Below are positions 8,256 to 14,924 of a stretch of 24,026 nt of DNA, piece by piece (within the stretch, counting starts at the first letter, position 1; each line of letters begins with the position of its first letter). Below the pieces are notes generated by a model, which had not been told where the DNA came from, made no database searches, and worked only from the letters and a program-made list of their open reading frames with translations. Made by a program: the position numbers and the translations under genes. The DNA is from DAOTTI01 sp034437795 (GTDB lineage Bacteria > Chloroflexota > UBA11872 > UBA12225), in NCBI GenBank assembly GCA_034437795.1, contig DAOTTI010000040.1, positions 1 to 24,026 of the forward strand, given 5' to 3'.

Positions 8256-9311
8256 TCAGCCGCCGGCCTGCACCGCGGCGCGGAGGGCCTTCATGTACCC
8301 CAGCTCCCAGGCGAAGGCGATCCGCCCGCCACTATCGCCGACGATCCCCACGGCGTGGTCCGGATCGAGCGATCCCTGGTAGCCATACCGGTGGAAGAGA
8401 CGCATCACCGCCAGCATATCGAGATCGCCTTCGTCCAGGAAGTCCTCCTGATACCCGCCCGCCGGCACCGTACCGCGCGGGTTCCGGAAGTGGGCACTGA
8501 AGACCTTGCCCCGCTGGAGAAAGTATTCGATGGCGCCCATCGTGTCCTCCCCCATCTCATGGAGGGTCCCCAGGCAGAGCAGCAGTCCGCTCCGCGGGCT
8601 GGGCACCAGTTCGACCAGGCGCTTCAGGCCGGCGACGCAGTTGAGGATCTGCTCGACGCCGCGGTAGAGGCGCTCCGGCGGATCGTCGGGATGCGCGCCG
8701 ACGTTGACGCCGGCCTCTTCGGCTACGGGGATGATCCGTTCGTAGAAGTAGCGCACCCGCTCCCACATCTCGTCGGCGGTGACGTGGCCGAGGGGCGCCA
8801 CCGCTTCTGTCGGCGAGGCGGCGCTGTCGCGGGCGGCGCGCGCCGTGTCGTGGGTGAGGAGCACGGCGCCCCCGCGACCAACCGCGCGGTAGTACCGCCC
8901 CGGTCCCGAGCCGCGACGCAGGTCGCCCTCACCGAGCGGGGGCGTGCCGGGTGTCTCCGGCCAGGCGACCGGCCAGCTCCGCCATGGCGTCAGGTTGTAG
9001 AAGACAGTGGGAATGCCCACCCGGCCGGCGGCGCGGATCGTGGCCGCAATCTGCTCGATCTCCCGATCACGCTCCGGCAGCCCCGCCAGTACGTGGTATG
9101 TGGCGTGGGGGTCGATCCGCAGGGTCAGGACCTCCAGCCCGTAAGACCCCACCTGGCGCTTGAGCGCGGCGAGCTCGTCAACCGTCGCAGCGCCCCGTTC
9201 GGCGTAGCCGGGCAGCCCCTGCAATGAGAAGAAGATGCCGTCACAGCCGAGCTGCCTGGCGTAGCGCAGGCGCTCATCCGAAAGCTGGCTGATCCCCAAT
9301 CCGATCTTCAT
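8256..9311 (-). CDS. Mannonate dehydratase (UxuA)-like TIM-barrel enzyme
   Basis: A 351-residue protein with the hallmarks of UxuA, the metal-dependent enzyme that dehydrates D-mannonate to 2-keto-3-deoxygluconate. The HPDDPP motif lies at 207-212, with Cys246 (LLLCLGTL), His274 (SAHFRN) and Asp318-His319 (DPDH). His207, Cys246, His274 and Asp318 have nearly the spacing of the four metal ligands known in UxuA. The open frame continues upstream to 9944, but that part is translated repeat DNA. ATG 9311 has GGGAGG just upstream and leads directly into the first barrel strand (MKIGLGISQLSDE). A central insertion (about 120-175) is less conserved. True mannonate activity is likely but not certain, as related xylose-isomerase-like proteins exist. 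No uxaC or uxuB lies in the window. Confidence 0.82.
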   Translation of the reverse strand: MKIGLGISQLSDERLRYARQLGCDGIFFSLQGLPGYAERGAATVDELAALKRQVGSYGLEVLTLRIDPHATYHVLAGLPERDREIEQIAATIRAAGRVGIPTVFYNLTPWRSWPVAWPETPGTPPLGEGDLRRGSGPGRYYRAVGRGGAVLLTHDTARAARDSAASPTEAVAPLGHVTADEMWERVRYFYERIIPVAEEAGVNVGAHPDDPPERLYRGVEQILNCVAGLKRLVELVPSPRSGLLLCLGTLHEMGEDTMGAIEYFLQRGKVFSAHFRNPRGTVPAGGYQEDFLDEGDLDMLAVMRLFHRYGYQGSLDPDHAVGIVGDSGGRIAFAWELGYMKALRAAVQAGG

Positions 9312-10003
9312 ACGCCCTCCCGAGTGTATCGTCGTGTACGGTCCTGCCGGTGCCGCTGAGCCCGACTTGCCCTGCCAAGCCATGCCACGCTTTGCCGGCC
9401 TGTGCTGGGCTTGCGTCTGCCCGGCTGAATAGTGCTGGGCTTTCCTGGGCTCGTGGCGGCCCCGGCACGCCATGCTACCCCTCGCACCGGCCCCCGTCAA
9501 TCGCCCGACCCCACTCGCCCGCTCGTGGGTGCAACCAGTTTTCCCTGATAGCAGAGCCATCACCCTAGGCCGCGTCCCAATAGGGACGCGGCCCCGACCG
9601 AAAAGAGTGACGTCCTTGCTCTCCCCGTCGCCTGCGTCCCCCGCTCGCCCGCGTGCGGGCGAGCGGGGCGGCGGGGCCAGGCCGCACGACCGTGGCCGTC
9701 GTTCCCCCTCTCCCGCGTGCGGGAGAGGGGCGGGGGGTGAGGGCTGCCCCCCGTGCGGCGCGGCCCCGGCCGAAGGGGGTGAGGGCTGCCCTCCTCCCCG
9801 TGTCTCCGTGTCCCCGCGTCGGGGAGACCCAAGGGGAGTGAGGTCCGTCCCCGTATCCCCGTATCCCCGTGTCCCCGCGTCGGAGCGGGGGCTGCAGGGG
9901 GTGACGATGCTTGCTGGCCTGCTACGGTTCCAATGCTGGATCAAGCCAGAGCCGTCGTAAGCAAATAGCCGCCGCGAGTAAGCAAGTAAGGAGAGAACGG
10001 ACG
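9312..10003. other. Repeat-rich divergent intergenic region (692 bp)
   Basis: Contains no gene I can support. It separates the UxuA-like gene (minus) from the hydrolase gene (plus), so promoters for both must be here. 9312-9540 is plain GC-rich DNA. 9541-9905 is packed with hairpins (separate entry). 9906-10003 is AT-richer and holds the hydrolase ribosome site AAGGAGAG at 9988-9995. I see no convincing -35/-10 pair. Confidence 0.6.
9565..9905. repeat. Cluster of five hairpins and GGGTGAGGGCT-type repeats
   Basis: Hairpins in order: GCCGCGTCCC/GGGACGCGGC (9571-9594, loop AATA), CCCCGCTCGCCCGC/GCGGGCGAGCGGGG (9639-9668), CCCCTCTCCCGC/GCGGGAGAGGGG (9705-9730), TCCCCG/CGGGGA (9811-9825) and CCCCGC/GCGGGG (9873-9890). 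Each is followed within about 5-50 bases by a GTGACG or GTGAGG tail. GGGGGTGAGGGCTGCC occurs at 9733-9748 and 9775-9790. The 34-bp unit at 9757-9790 recurs at 22394-22427 with a single mismatch. Degenerate CCCCGTATCCCCGT repeats lie at 9850-9880. This is a dispersed, apparently non-coding palindromic element family, comparable in kind to REP elements. Confidence 0.85.
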
Positions 10004-11113
10004 ATGGTTGCCGAGCTAGAGACCGGGATAGCGCCCGCGAGGGGCTACGACTTCGCCTTCCAGCGCTGGGTCGAGCGCGCGTACGCGCGCCAGGCGCGCC
10101 CCCTGGCGTTTCGGGCGCAGCGTGTGGACGAGTGGCGCACCTGGCAGGCGGCGCTGCGCCAGAAGATCCTGGAGCTGTCCGGACTGGTCCCGCCGCCGGA
10201 GCCCTGTGACCTCGCCCCGCAGGTGGTGGAACGCGTGGACCTGCCGGCGGATGGCCTGCTACGGGAGAAGATCGTCTATCAGTCCGAGCCGGAGGTCTGG
10301 GTGCCGGCGTACCTGCTCCGCCCGGCCCGCCCGCCGGCGGCGCGGCTCCCAGCCGTCCTGGCGCTCCACGGGCATGGTGGGCGGTGGGGGAAGGGGCAGG
10401 TGGCAGGCGTGGCCGAAGAGCATGAGACGGTGCGCCGGAACATCGCCCACTATCACTACGACTATGGCCTGCAGTTTGCGCGGCGCGGCTACGTCGTCCT
10501 GTGTCCGGACGCCCGCGTGTTCGGGGAGCGGGCCGCCGGCTGGTGGTCGCCCGCCGATCCGCCCCGCAGCTACGATCCCTGTGACCGCGCCGGCAACAAG
10601 GCAGCGCTGCTTGGCTACAGCCTGCTGGGCCTGACGGTATGGGATGACCGGCGGGGGATCGATTACCTCCAGCAGCGGCCGGACGTGGACCCCGACCGGA
10701 TCGGCGTGGCCGGCCTCTCGCTTGGCGGCACCCGCGCCACCTACGTAGCGGCGCTCGACGACCGCGCGCGGGCCACGGTGATCAGCGGCTACCTCAATAC
10801 CTTCTGGCGTTATGCCCTGGAGAAGCAGTTCTGCGGCGGCCAGTACGTGCCGGGGCTCCTGCGCTGGGCGGAGCAACCGGACGTCACGGCGCTCATCGCG
10901 CCACGGGCGCTCCTCATCGAGGCGGGCCTGCAGGACGAGGGCTTCCCCATCGAAGGCAGCCGCGAGGCCCACCGCACCCTGGAGCGGGTCTACCAGCTGC
11001 TGGGGGCGGCCGACCGGCTGTGGCGCGACGAGTTCGACGGCGGGCACCGCTGGAGCGGGCGCCTCGCCTACAATTTCATGGACCGGTACCTCAAGTCCGG
11101 CCCCGAGCACTAA
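10004..11113 (+). CDS. Alpha/beta-hydrolase (dienelactone hydrolase/acetyl esterase-like)
   Basis: A 369-residue serine hydrolase. LHGHGG (121-126) forms the oxyanion-hole region. Nucleophile Ser239 lies in GLSLGG, Asp311 in GLQDEGFP and His348 in FDGGHRW, giving a complete Ser-Asp-His triad. The N-terminal 100 residues are a family-specific cap or strand region. Related proteins deacetylate or de-esterify plant sugars, or act as dienelactone hydrolases. ATG 10004 follows AAGGAGAG with eight bases between; in-frame codons upstream to 9911 are repeat-derived. No signal peptide is visible, so the enzyme is probably cytoplasmic and would act on imported esterified sugars if it belongs to the surrounding catabolic set. 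Confidence 0.88.
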   Translation: MVAELETGIAPARGYDFAFQRWVERAYARQARPLAFRAQRVDEWRTWQAALRQKILELSGLVPPPEPCDLAPQVVERVDLPADGLLREKIVYQSEPEVWVPAYLLRPARPPAARLPAVLALHGHGGRWGKGQVAGVAEEHETVRRNIAHYHYDYGLQFARRGYVVLCPDARVFGERAAGWWSPADPPRSYDPCDRAGNKAALLGYSLLGLTVWDDRRGIDYLQQRPDVDPDRIGVAGLSLGGTRATYVAALDDRARATVISGYLNTFWRYALEKQFCGGQYVPGLLRWAEQPDVTALIAPRALLIEAGLQDEGFPIEGSREAHRTLERVYQLLGAADRLWRDEFDGGHRWSGRLAYNFMDRYLKSGPEH

Positions 11114-11121
11114 GCGCAGCC

Positions 11122-11170
11122 CCTGCCTCGCGGCGCGGCCGCCAATACACGGGCGGCCTCCCACGGCAGG
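11122..11170 (+). terminator. Nested hairpin after the hydrolase gene
   Basis: An inner stem GGCCGCC/GGCGGCC (11037+100 offset: 11137-11143 with 11152-11158) sits inside an outer CCTGCC/GGCAGG pair (11122-11127 with 11165-11170), nine bases after the hydrolase stop. No T-tract follows, so this is only a possible termination or RNA-stabilising structure. Confidence 0.35.
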
Positions 11171-11286
11171 CTGTGGCGCCCCCGTGCGGTCCATGCTGTT
11201 CACAGGTACGCCTGGTGGGCTAGCTTGGCTTGCTGGCGGCCATTGGCTCCGCCGGCAGTACGGCCATCTGGATGACGGCTCGCCCG

Positions 11287-12531
11287 CTAATGCACGGTCT
11301 GAGTGAGCCCGCGGCGCGGGAAGAGCTGGCCCAGCAGGCGGTCTGGCTCTTCGAAGGGGTCCGCGCCGTAGGTCCGCTCGAACTCCTCATGTAGCCGGCG
11401 CTCCAGACCTGTCGGCTGGCCGGGGGAGAGCGGCAGGTCAATCCAGACGTTGCCCCGGTAGGCGCTCTCGCGCACGGCCATCAGCAGCTCCTGGTCGGCG
11501 CGGGCGTTGTCGGGGCCGTAGAAGCAGGCGCTGGATGGCGGCGACGCGGGCCAGGCGCCGGCCGGCGTGATCGGCGGCGCTCCCTGCGTGATCGCCTGGT
11601 GCAGGCCGGCGTAGATGTCGGCGCGGGCCACGTCGTCGGCGCCGCGCAGGTGGTAGCGCCGGTACGGGTTCTCCCACTCGATCACTCGCGCGCCGTGCGG
11701 GCCGCCCGGCGCCAAGCGCATGGCGACCAGCGACGTCCCCCCGCCCGGAGCATCCTCGGTGATCGTCTCGATCCCGATGCGCCGGCGGGCGCCGTGGGGG
11801 CCATCAAAGAGCAGCAGGTCGGTGCCCATGAAGGCCCCCTCACTGCCGATCACCTCCCACAGGTTCCCGCGGTCGCTCCCTACCGGCCACTGGTAGATGG
11901 CCATCTGGCCGCCGGCGAAGTCGATGGCGCCCAGCTCCCACGTCTGGCGGCGCCGTTCGTTGCCGTCCAGATCGCGGAATGGGGCGACGGGGAACTCTCG
12001 GGAGAGGCCCAGCGCCCGTCGCGGCGGGACGGTGATGAAGCGGCGCAGGGCGTTCATGCCGTGGTAGGAGCCGGAGCGGTACCACAGGTGCACCTGCGCT
12101 ACCTCGCCAATCAAGCCGGCCTCCACCGCCAGCCGCTTCAGCCGCTCCTGCGGGAAACGCCAGACGTTCTCAGCTACCTCCAGCACGACGCCGGCCCGCC
12201 GGCAGTGCTCGATCATGTGGTCGGCCATGGCCAGCGTGGTGGCGATGGGCGTCTCGCTCAGCACGTGGCAGCCGCGGGCTGCGGCCGCGGCGGTGATGAG
12301 GTGGTGCGCGTCCGGCGGGACGACGACCACGACCACCTGGGGCCTGGCCTGCTCCAGCAAGGTGATGGGGTGGTCGAACACCGGTACGCCATACGTGGCG
12401 GCCGCCCAGGCGCGGCGCTCCTCACGCGCGTCGCAAACGGCGGTGAGGCGGTAGAGGTCGGTGAGGCGGGAGATGGTGTCCAGGTGGGCGGCGCCGCGGT
12501 TGCCGGCGCCAATCACAGCGATGTCCAGCAT
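11287..12531 (-). CDS. Gfo/Idh/MocA family oxidoreductase (second), ETP variant
   Basis: A 414-residue Rossmann oxidoreductase. The N-terminus IAVIGAGNRGAAH (3-15) binds NAD(P). The position usually held by EKP reads ETP (93-95, LSETPIATTLAMADHM). The C-terminal domain contains GAIDFAGGQMAIYQWP and a late C-terminal stretch with DLPLSPGQPTGLERRLHEE. ATG 12531 precedes the first beta strand directly. GTG 12558 is in frame but adds nine unlikely residues. A TATAGT hexamer lies only about 10 bases upstream of the ATG, so initiation could be near-leaderless or the hexamer may be chance. At 414 residues it is longer than the other two family members here. Substrate unknown; loss of the signature lysine may mean an altered or non-dehydrogenase role. 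Confidence 0.87.
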   Translation of the reverse strand: MLDIAVIGAGNRGAAHLDTISRLTDLYRLTAVCDAREERRAWAAATYGVPVFDHPITLLEQARPQVVVVVVPPDAHHLITAAAAARGCHVLSETPIATTLAMADHMIEHCRRAGVVLEVAENVWRFPQERLKRLAVEAGLIGEVAQVHLWYRSGSYHGMNALRRFITVPPRRALGLSREFPVAPFRDLDGNERRRQTWELGAIDFAGGQMAIYQWPVGSDRGNLWEVIGSEGAFMGTDLLLFDGPHGARRRIGIETITEDAPGGGTSLVAMRLAPGGPHGARVIEWENPYRRYHLRGADDVARADIYAGLHQAITQGAPPITPAGAWPASPPSSACFYGPDNARADQELLMAVRESAYRGNVWIDLPLSPGQPTGLERRLHEEFERTYGADPFEEPDRLLGQLFPRRGLTQTVH

Positions 12532-12700
12532 GGGCGCTCTACTATACACTGGGCGCACCTGGGCACACCGAACGCCGGCCGGGTGCCATCAGTTCTGCCG
12601 GACGCGCACTGGTGCGTTCCCTCTCCCTGTGGTCAGCCCGCTTCCGGCGGGAACGCTGAGTGACGGAAGGCTTCCCCAACCTGCATTCGTCATCAGCGGA

Positions 12701-12735
12701 GCCCTCACCCTAACCCTCTCCTACAGGGAGAGGGA
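12701..12735 (-). repeat. Dispersed hairpin repeat copy
   Basis: CCCTCTCC (12714-12721) pairs with GGAGAGGG (12727-12734). On the minus strand the hairpin is followed by TTAGGGTGAGGGCTC. This is the hairpin-plus-GGGTGAGGGCT arrangement of the cluster at 9565-9905, in the opposite orientation. Confidence 0.7.
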
Positions 12736-12777
12736 ACTAATCGCTGGCCATGCGGGCCGGCCTGGGCGTGCCGGTCG

Positions 12778-12786
12778 TGGTATGCT
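12778..12786 (+). promoter_or_regulatory. Possible extended -10 promoter for the metG leader
   Basis: TGGTATGCT fits the TGnTATnnT extended -10 pattern, the kind that can work without a good -35 box. No -35 match is visible at 17 bp. It would start a transcript near 12792, in front of the inverted repeat and terminator. Weak evidence, supported mainly by position. Confidence 0.3.
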
Positions 12787-12836
12787 CAAGATGCCAATGG
12801 CCGACGTTACGCGCGCCTTCGCCATGATGATGCGCC

Positions 12837-12931
12837 CGTCTCGTCTGCCGGCTCGCATGGCCGGCGGGCTTGCCCCGCCACGCCCCCCGAGCCCATAGAT
12901 CCCAGCCAGGACACCACCGGCAGACGAGACG
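12837..12931 (+). ncRNA. Candidate structured leader RNA with 15-bp closing stem upstream of metG
   Basis: CGTCTCGTCTGCCGG (12837-12851) is the exact reverse complement of CCGGCAGACGAGACG (12917-12931). The 65 bases enclosed contain a further hairpin, GGCGGG/CCCGCC near 12863-12879. The last three bases of the long stem are also the first three of the terminator stem that follows (12929-12938), so the two helices touch or compete. The element is followed by a T-tract only on the plus strand, which fixes its direction. I find none of the T-box conserved bases (AGGGTGG) nor TPP, SAM or cobalamin riboswitch motifs. It may be a metG attenuator of unknown type or a separate small RNA. Confidence 0.45.
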
Positions 12932-12960
12932 CCCCGAGTAGCTCGGGGCGTTTTTGTTTG
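12929..12960 (+). terminator. Strong intrinsic terminator upstream of metG
   Basis: ACGCCCCGAG (12929-12938) and CTCGGGGCGT (12942-12951) form a perfect 10-bp GC-rich stem around a TAG loop, immediately followed by TTTTTGTTTG. It is the clearest rho-independent terminator in the window. The nearest upstream plus-strand gene ends 1.8 kb away, so it more likely ends a short leader or small RNA than the hydrolase transcript. Confidence 0.85.
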
Positions 12961-13061
12961 CCCAGAGCAGCAGAAAGGACAAAGGACGAAAGAGACGAAA
13001 GAGACGAACGACGGACGAAAGACGAAGGCTGAAGGACCAAAGAAAAGAAGGAAGAGAGACA
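12961..13061 (+). promoter_or_regulatory. Nearly T-free, GACGAAA-repeated leader of metG
   Basis: These 101 bases between the terminator and the metG start codon contain one T (13030). They are made of loose repeats of GACGAAA, AAAGGAC and GAAGGA. The metG ribosome site (GAAGGAAGAG, about 13046-13056) lies at its end. Such a purine-rich leader would be largely unstructured in RNA. Confidence 0.7.
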
Positions 13062-14603
13062 ATGAAGAGCAGGTTTTACGTGACAACCCCGATCTATTAC
13101 GTCAATGACCGGCCGCACGTGGGGAACGCCTACACGACCATCGCGGCGGATGCGGTGGCGCGCTACTACCGGCAGCAGGGGCGGGACGTCTTCTTCCTGA
13201 CTGGCACGGACGAGCACGGCATCAACAACTACCGTGCGGCGCTAGCGCGCGGGCGGGAGCCGCAGGCGCACGTGGACGAACTGGCGGCGACCTTCCAGGG
13301 GGTGTGGCGGACGCTGCACATCAGCTACGATCGGTTCATCCGTACCAGCGAGCCGGCGCACCGGCGGGGCGCCCTGGCCTTCTGGCGCCGCCTGCAGGAG
13401 AGCGGCGACCTCTACCGCGCCACCTACTCGGGGCCATACTGCCCGCGCTGCGAGGCCTACTACCAGGAGGACGAGCTGGTGGACGGCAATTGCCCGGTCC
13501 ATGGATTGCCGTGCGAGTGGCAGGAGGAGGAAAACTACTTCTTCCGGCTCTCGCGCTACCAGCGGGAGCTGGAGCGCCTGGTCGGTGAGACGGACTTCGT
13601 CCAGCCGGCCCACCGGCGGAACGAGGTGCTGGCCGTCCTGCGCCAGGGCCTACGGGACTTCTCCGTGACCCGCCGGATCAGCTGGGGCATCCCCGCGCCC
13701 GGCGCGCCAGGCGAGGTGCTGTACGTGTGGGTCGACGCGCTGGCGAACTACCTCACCGGCGTCGGCTTCCCCGACGATCCGGCGACGTTCGAGCGATCCT
13801 GGCCGGCCGACGTGCATCTGGTGGGGAAGGACATCATTCGCTTCCACTGCCTCTACTGGCCGGCCCTCCTGCTCAGCGCCCGGCTGCCGCTGCCGCGGCG
13901 TGTCTTCGCCCACGGCTGGCTCACCAAGGATGGCCAGAAGCTCTCCAAGACCATGGGCAACGTGATCGACCCGGTTGAGCTGGCGGCGGAGTTTGGCAGC
14001 GACGCGGTGCGCTACTACTTCCTGCGCGCCATCCCCTTCGGCCAGGATGGCGATTACTCCCGCGCGGCCTTTATCACGCGCTACCACGCCGACCTGGCCA
14101 ACGGCTTCGGCAATCTGGTGCAGCGCGCGACTTCGCTGGTGGCGCGCTACGCGGATGGGGTAGTGCCGGAGGGACAGGCGCTGGGGACGCCGGAGCGCCG
14201 CCTGCGGGACGACGCCGCTGCGCTGCCCCAGCGGGTCGCCGCGGCGTTCGAACGCCTGGCGCTTGACCAGGCCCTTGAGGCCATCACCGGCTGGGTCACG
14301 GCGGCGAACCGCTACGCCGAGGCGGCCGCGCCATGGCGGCTGGCGCGCGCCGGAGAGCGAGAAGCCCTGGACACGGCGCTGTACCACCTGGCCGAAGCGG
14401 CACGGCTGGCTAGCTGGTACCTCTGGCCGTTCATCCCCAGGGCGGCAGGCGAGGCCCACCGGCGCCTGTGCGGGCGCGAGCCAGCGCCCGGGTTCGGTAC
14501 GTTCGGCGCCGTCGGGCCCGGCGGGCGCGTCCAGGTAGGGGCGCTGCTCTTCCCGCGTATTGAGGGAGCGCCTAGCCCGCACCTGGCGCGGATTGCCGGC
14601 TGA
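13062..14603 (+). CDS. metG: Methionyl-tRNA synthetase
   Basis: A 513-residue class I synthetase that charges tRNA-Met. The HIGH-like motif is in PHVGNAYTTIAADAVARY (HVGN at 19-22) after the typical TTPIYYVND. The KMSKS loop is KLSKT (293-297). A single zinc ribbon is formed by Cys127, Cys130, Cys144 and His147. WVDALANYLTGVG and GKDIIRFHCLYWPALLL are family-specific. The alpha-helical anticodon domain follows, and the protein ends at about 513 without the C-terminal EMAP/Trbp111 tRNA-binding domain found in longer forms. ATG 13062 has a purine-rich ribosome site. It is preceded by a terminator and structured element and is the only clear housekeeping gene in the window. The next gene is 321 bp downstream. 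Confidence 0.96.
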   Translation: MKSRFYVTTPIYYVNDRPHVGNAYTTIAADAVARYYRQQGRDVFFLTGTDEHGINNYRAALARGREPQAHVDELAATFQGVWRTLHISYDRFIRTSEPAHRRGALAFWRRLQESGDLYRATYSGPYCPRCEAYYQEDELVDGNCPVHGLPCEWQEEENYFFRLSRYQRELERLVGETDFVQPAHRRNEVLAVLRQGLRDFSVTRRISWGIPAPGAPGEVLYVWVDALANYLTGVGFPDDPATFERSWPADVHLVGKDIIRFHCLYWPALLLSARLPLPRRVFAHGWLTKDGQKLSKTMGNVIDPVELAAEFGSDAVRYYFLRAIPFGQDGDYSRAAFITRYHADLANGFGNLVQRATSLVARYADGVVPEGQALGTPERRLRDDAAALPQRVAAAFERLALDQALEAITGWVTAANRYAEAAAPWRLARAGEREALDTALYHLAEAARLASWYLWPFIPRAAGEAHRRLCGREPAPGFGTFGAVGPGGRVQVGALLFPRIEGAPSPHLARIAG

Positions 14604-14924
14604 CACTCGGGGACGCTCAGGGCGCTCCCTCCGGCGTTAGCGTTCCATCCCGCGTCCCGTGCCGAAACCTGGCGCAGATTGCCGTCCGACGCCCGCCGGT
14701 GCGGGCCGTGCTGCCGGGGTTGTCCGCCGCCGGTCGCAAGCCACAACCACCGTAAGCCGCCGGCTGCCGCCCGCGCCAGCGCGCGTTCCGAACGGCAGGG
14801 GCGCGAGCGGATGCCCTTGCATGCGCGCACGGCCACACCGCACCGGCAGGCCCGACGGGAGGCTCGTCCTGGACGCGCCGGCCGCTAGAATGCCGGTGCA
14901 CAGGGTACAGAAAGGGAGAGGACA
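14604..14924. other. Intergenic spacer between metG and the ArgH-like gene (321 bp)
   Basis: No gene supported. The open frames across it are short, Arg/Pro-rich and overlap on both strands. Near the right end, TAGAAT at 14886-14891 is a plausible -10 box about 34 bases before the next start codon; no convincing -35 is seen. No T-tract terminator follows metG. Confidence 0.5.

Larger units (their letters stand above)
12532..13061. other. Non-coding block upstream of metG (530 bp)
   Basis: Lies between the start of the oxidoreductase (minus) and metG (plus). It holds, in order: a small hairpin CCCGC/GCGGG (12637-12651), a dispersed hairpin repeat (12701-12735), a possible promoter (12778-12786), a 15-bp inverted repeat (12837-12931), an intrinsic terminator (12929-12960) and a nearly T-free leader (12961-13061). 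Open frames here overlap on both strands and match nothing. Confidence 0.7.

Noticed and set aside
9565..9905. CRISPR array
   Set aside because: The repeats are hairpins of different length and irregular spacing without uniform unique spacers, and no cas genes are present.
9312..9944. Upstream extension of the UxuA-like frame
   Set aside because: It is translation of palindromic repeats; ATG 9311 with GGGAGG is the start.
12780..13061. T-box riboswitch for metG
   Set aside because: The conserved AGGGTGGnACCGCG anti-terminator sequence is absent, and no Stem I motifs were recognised.
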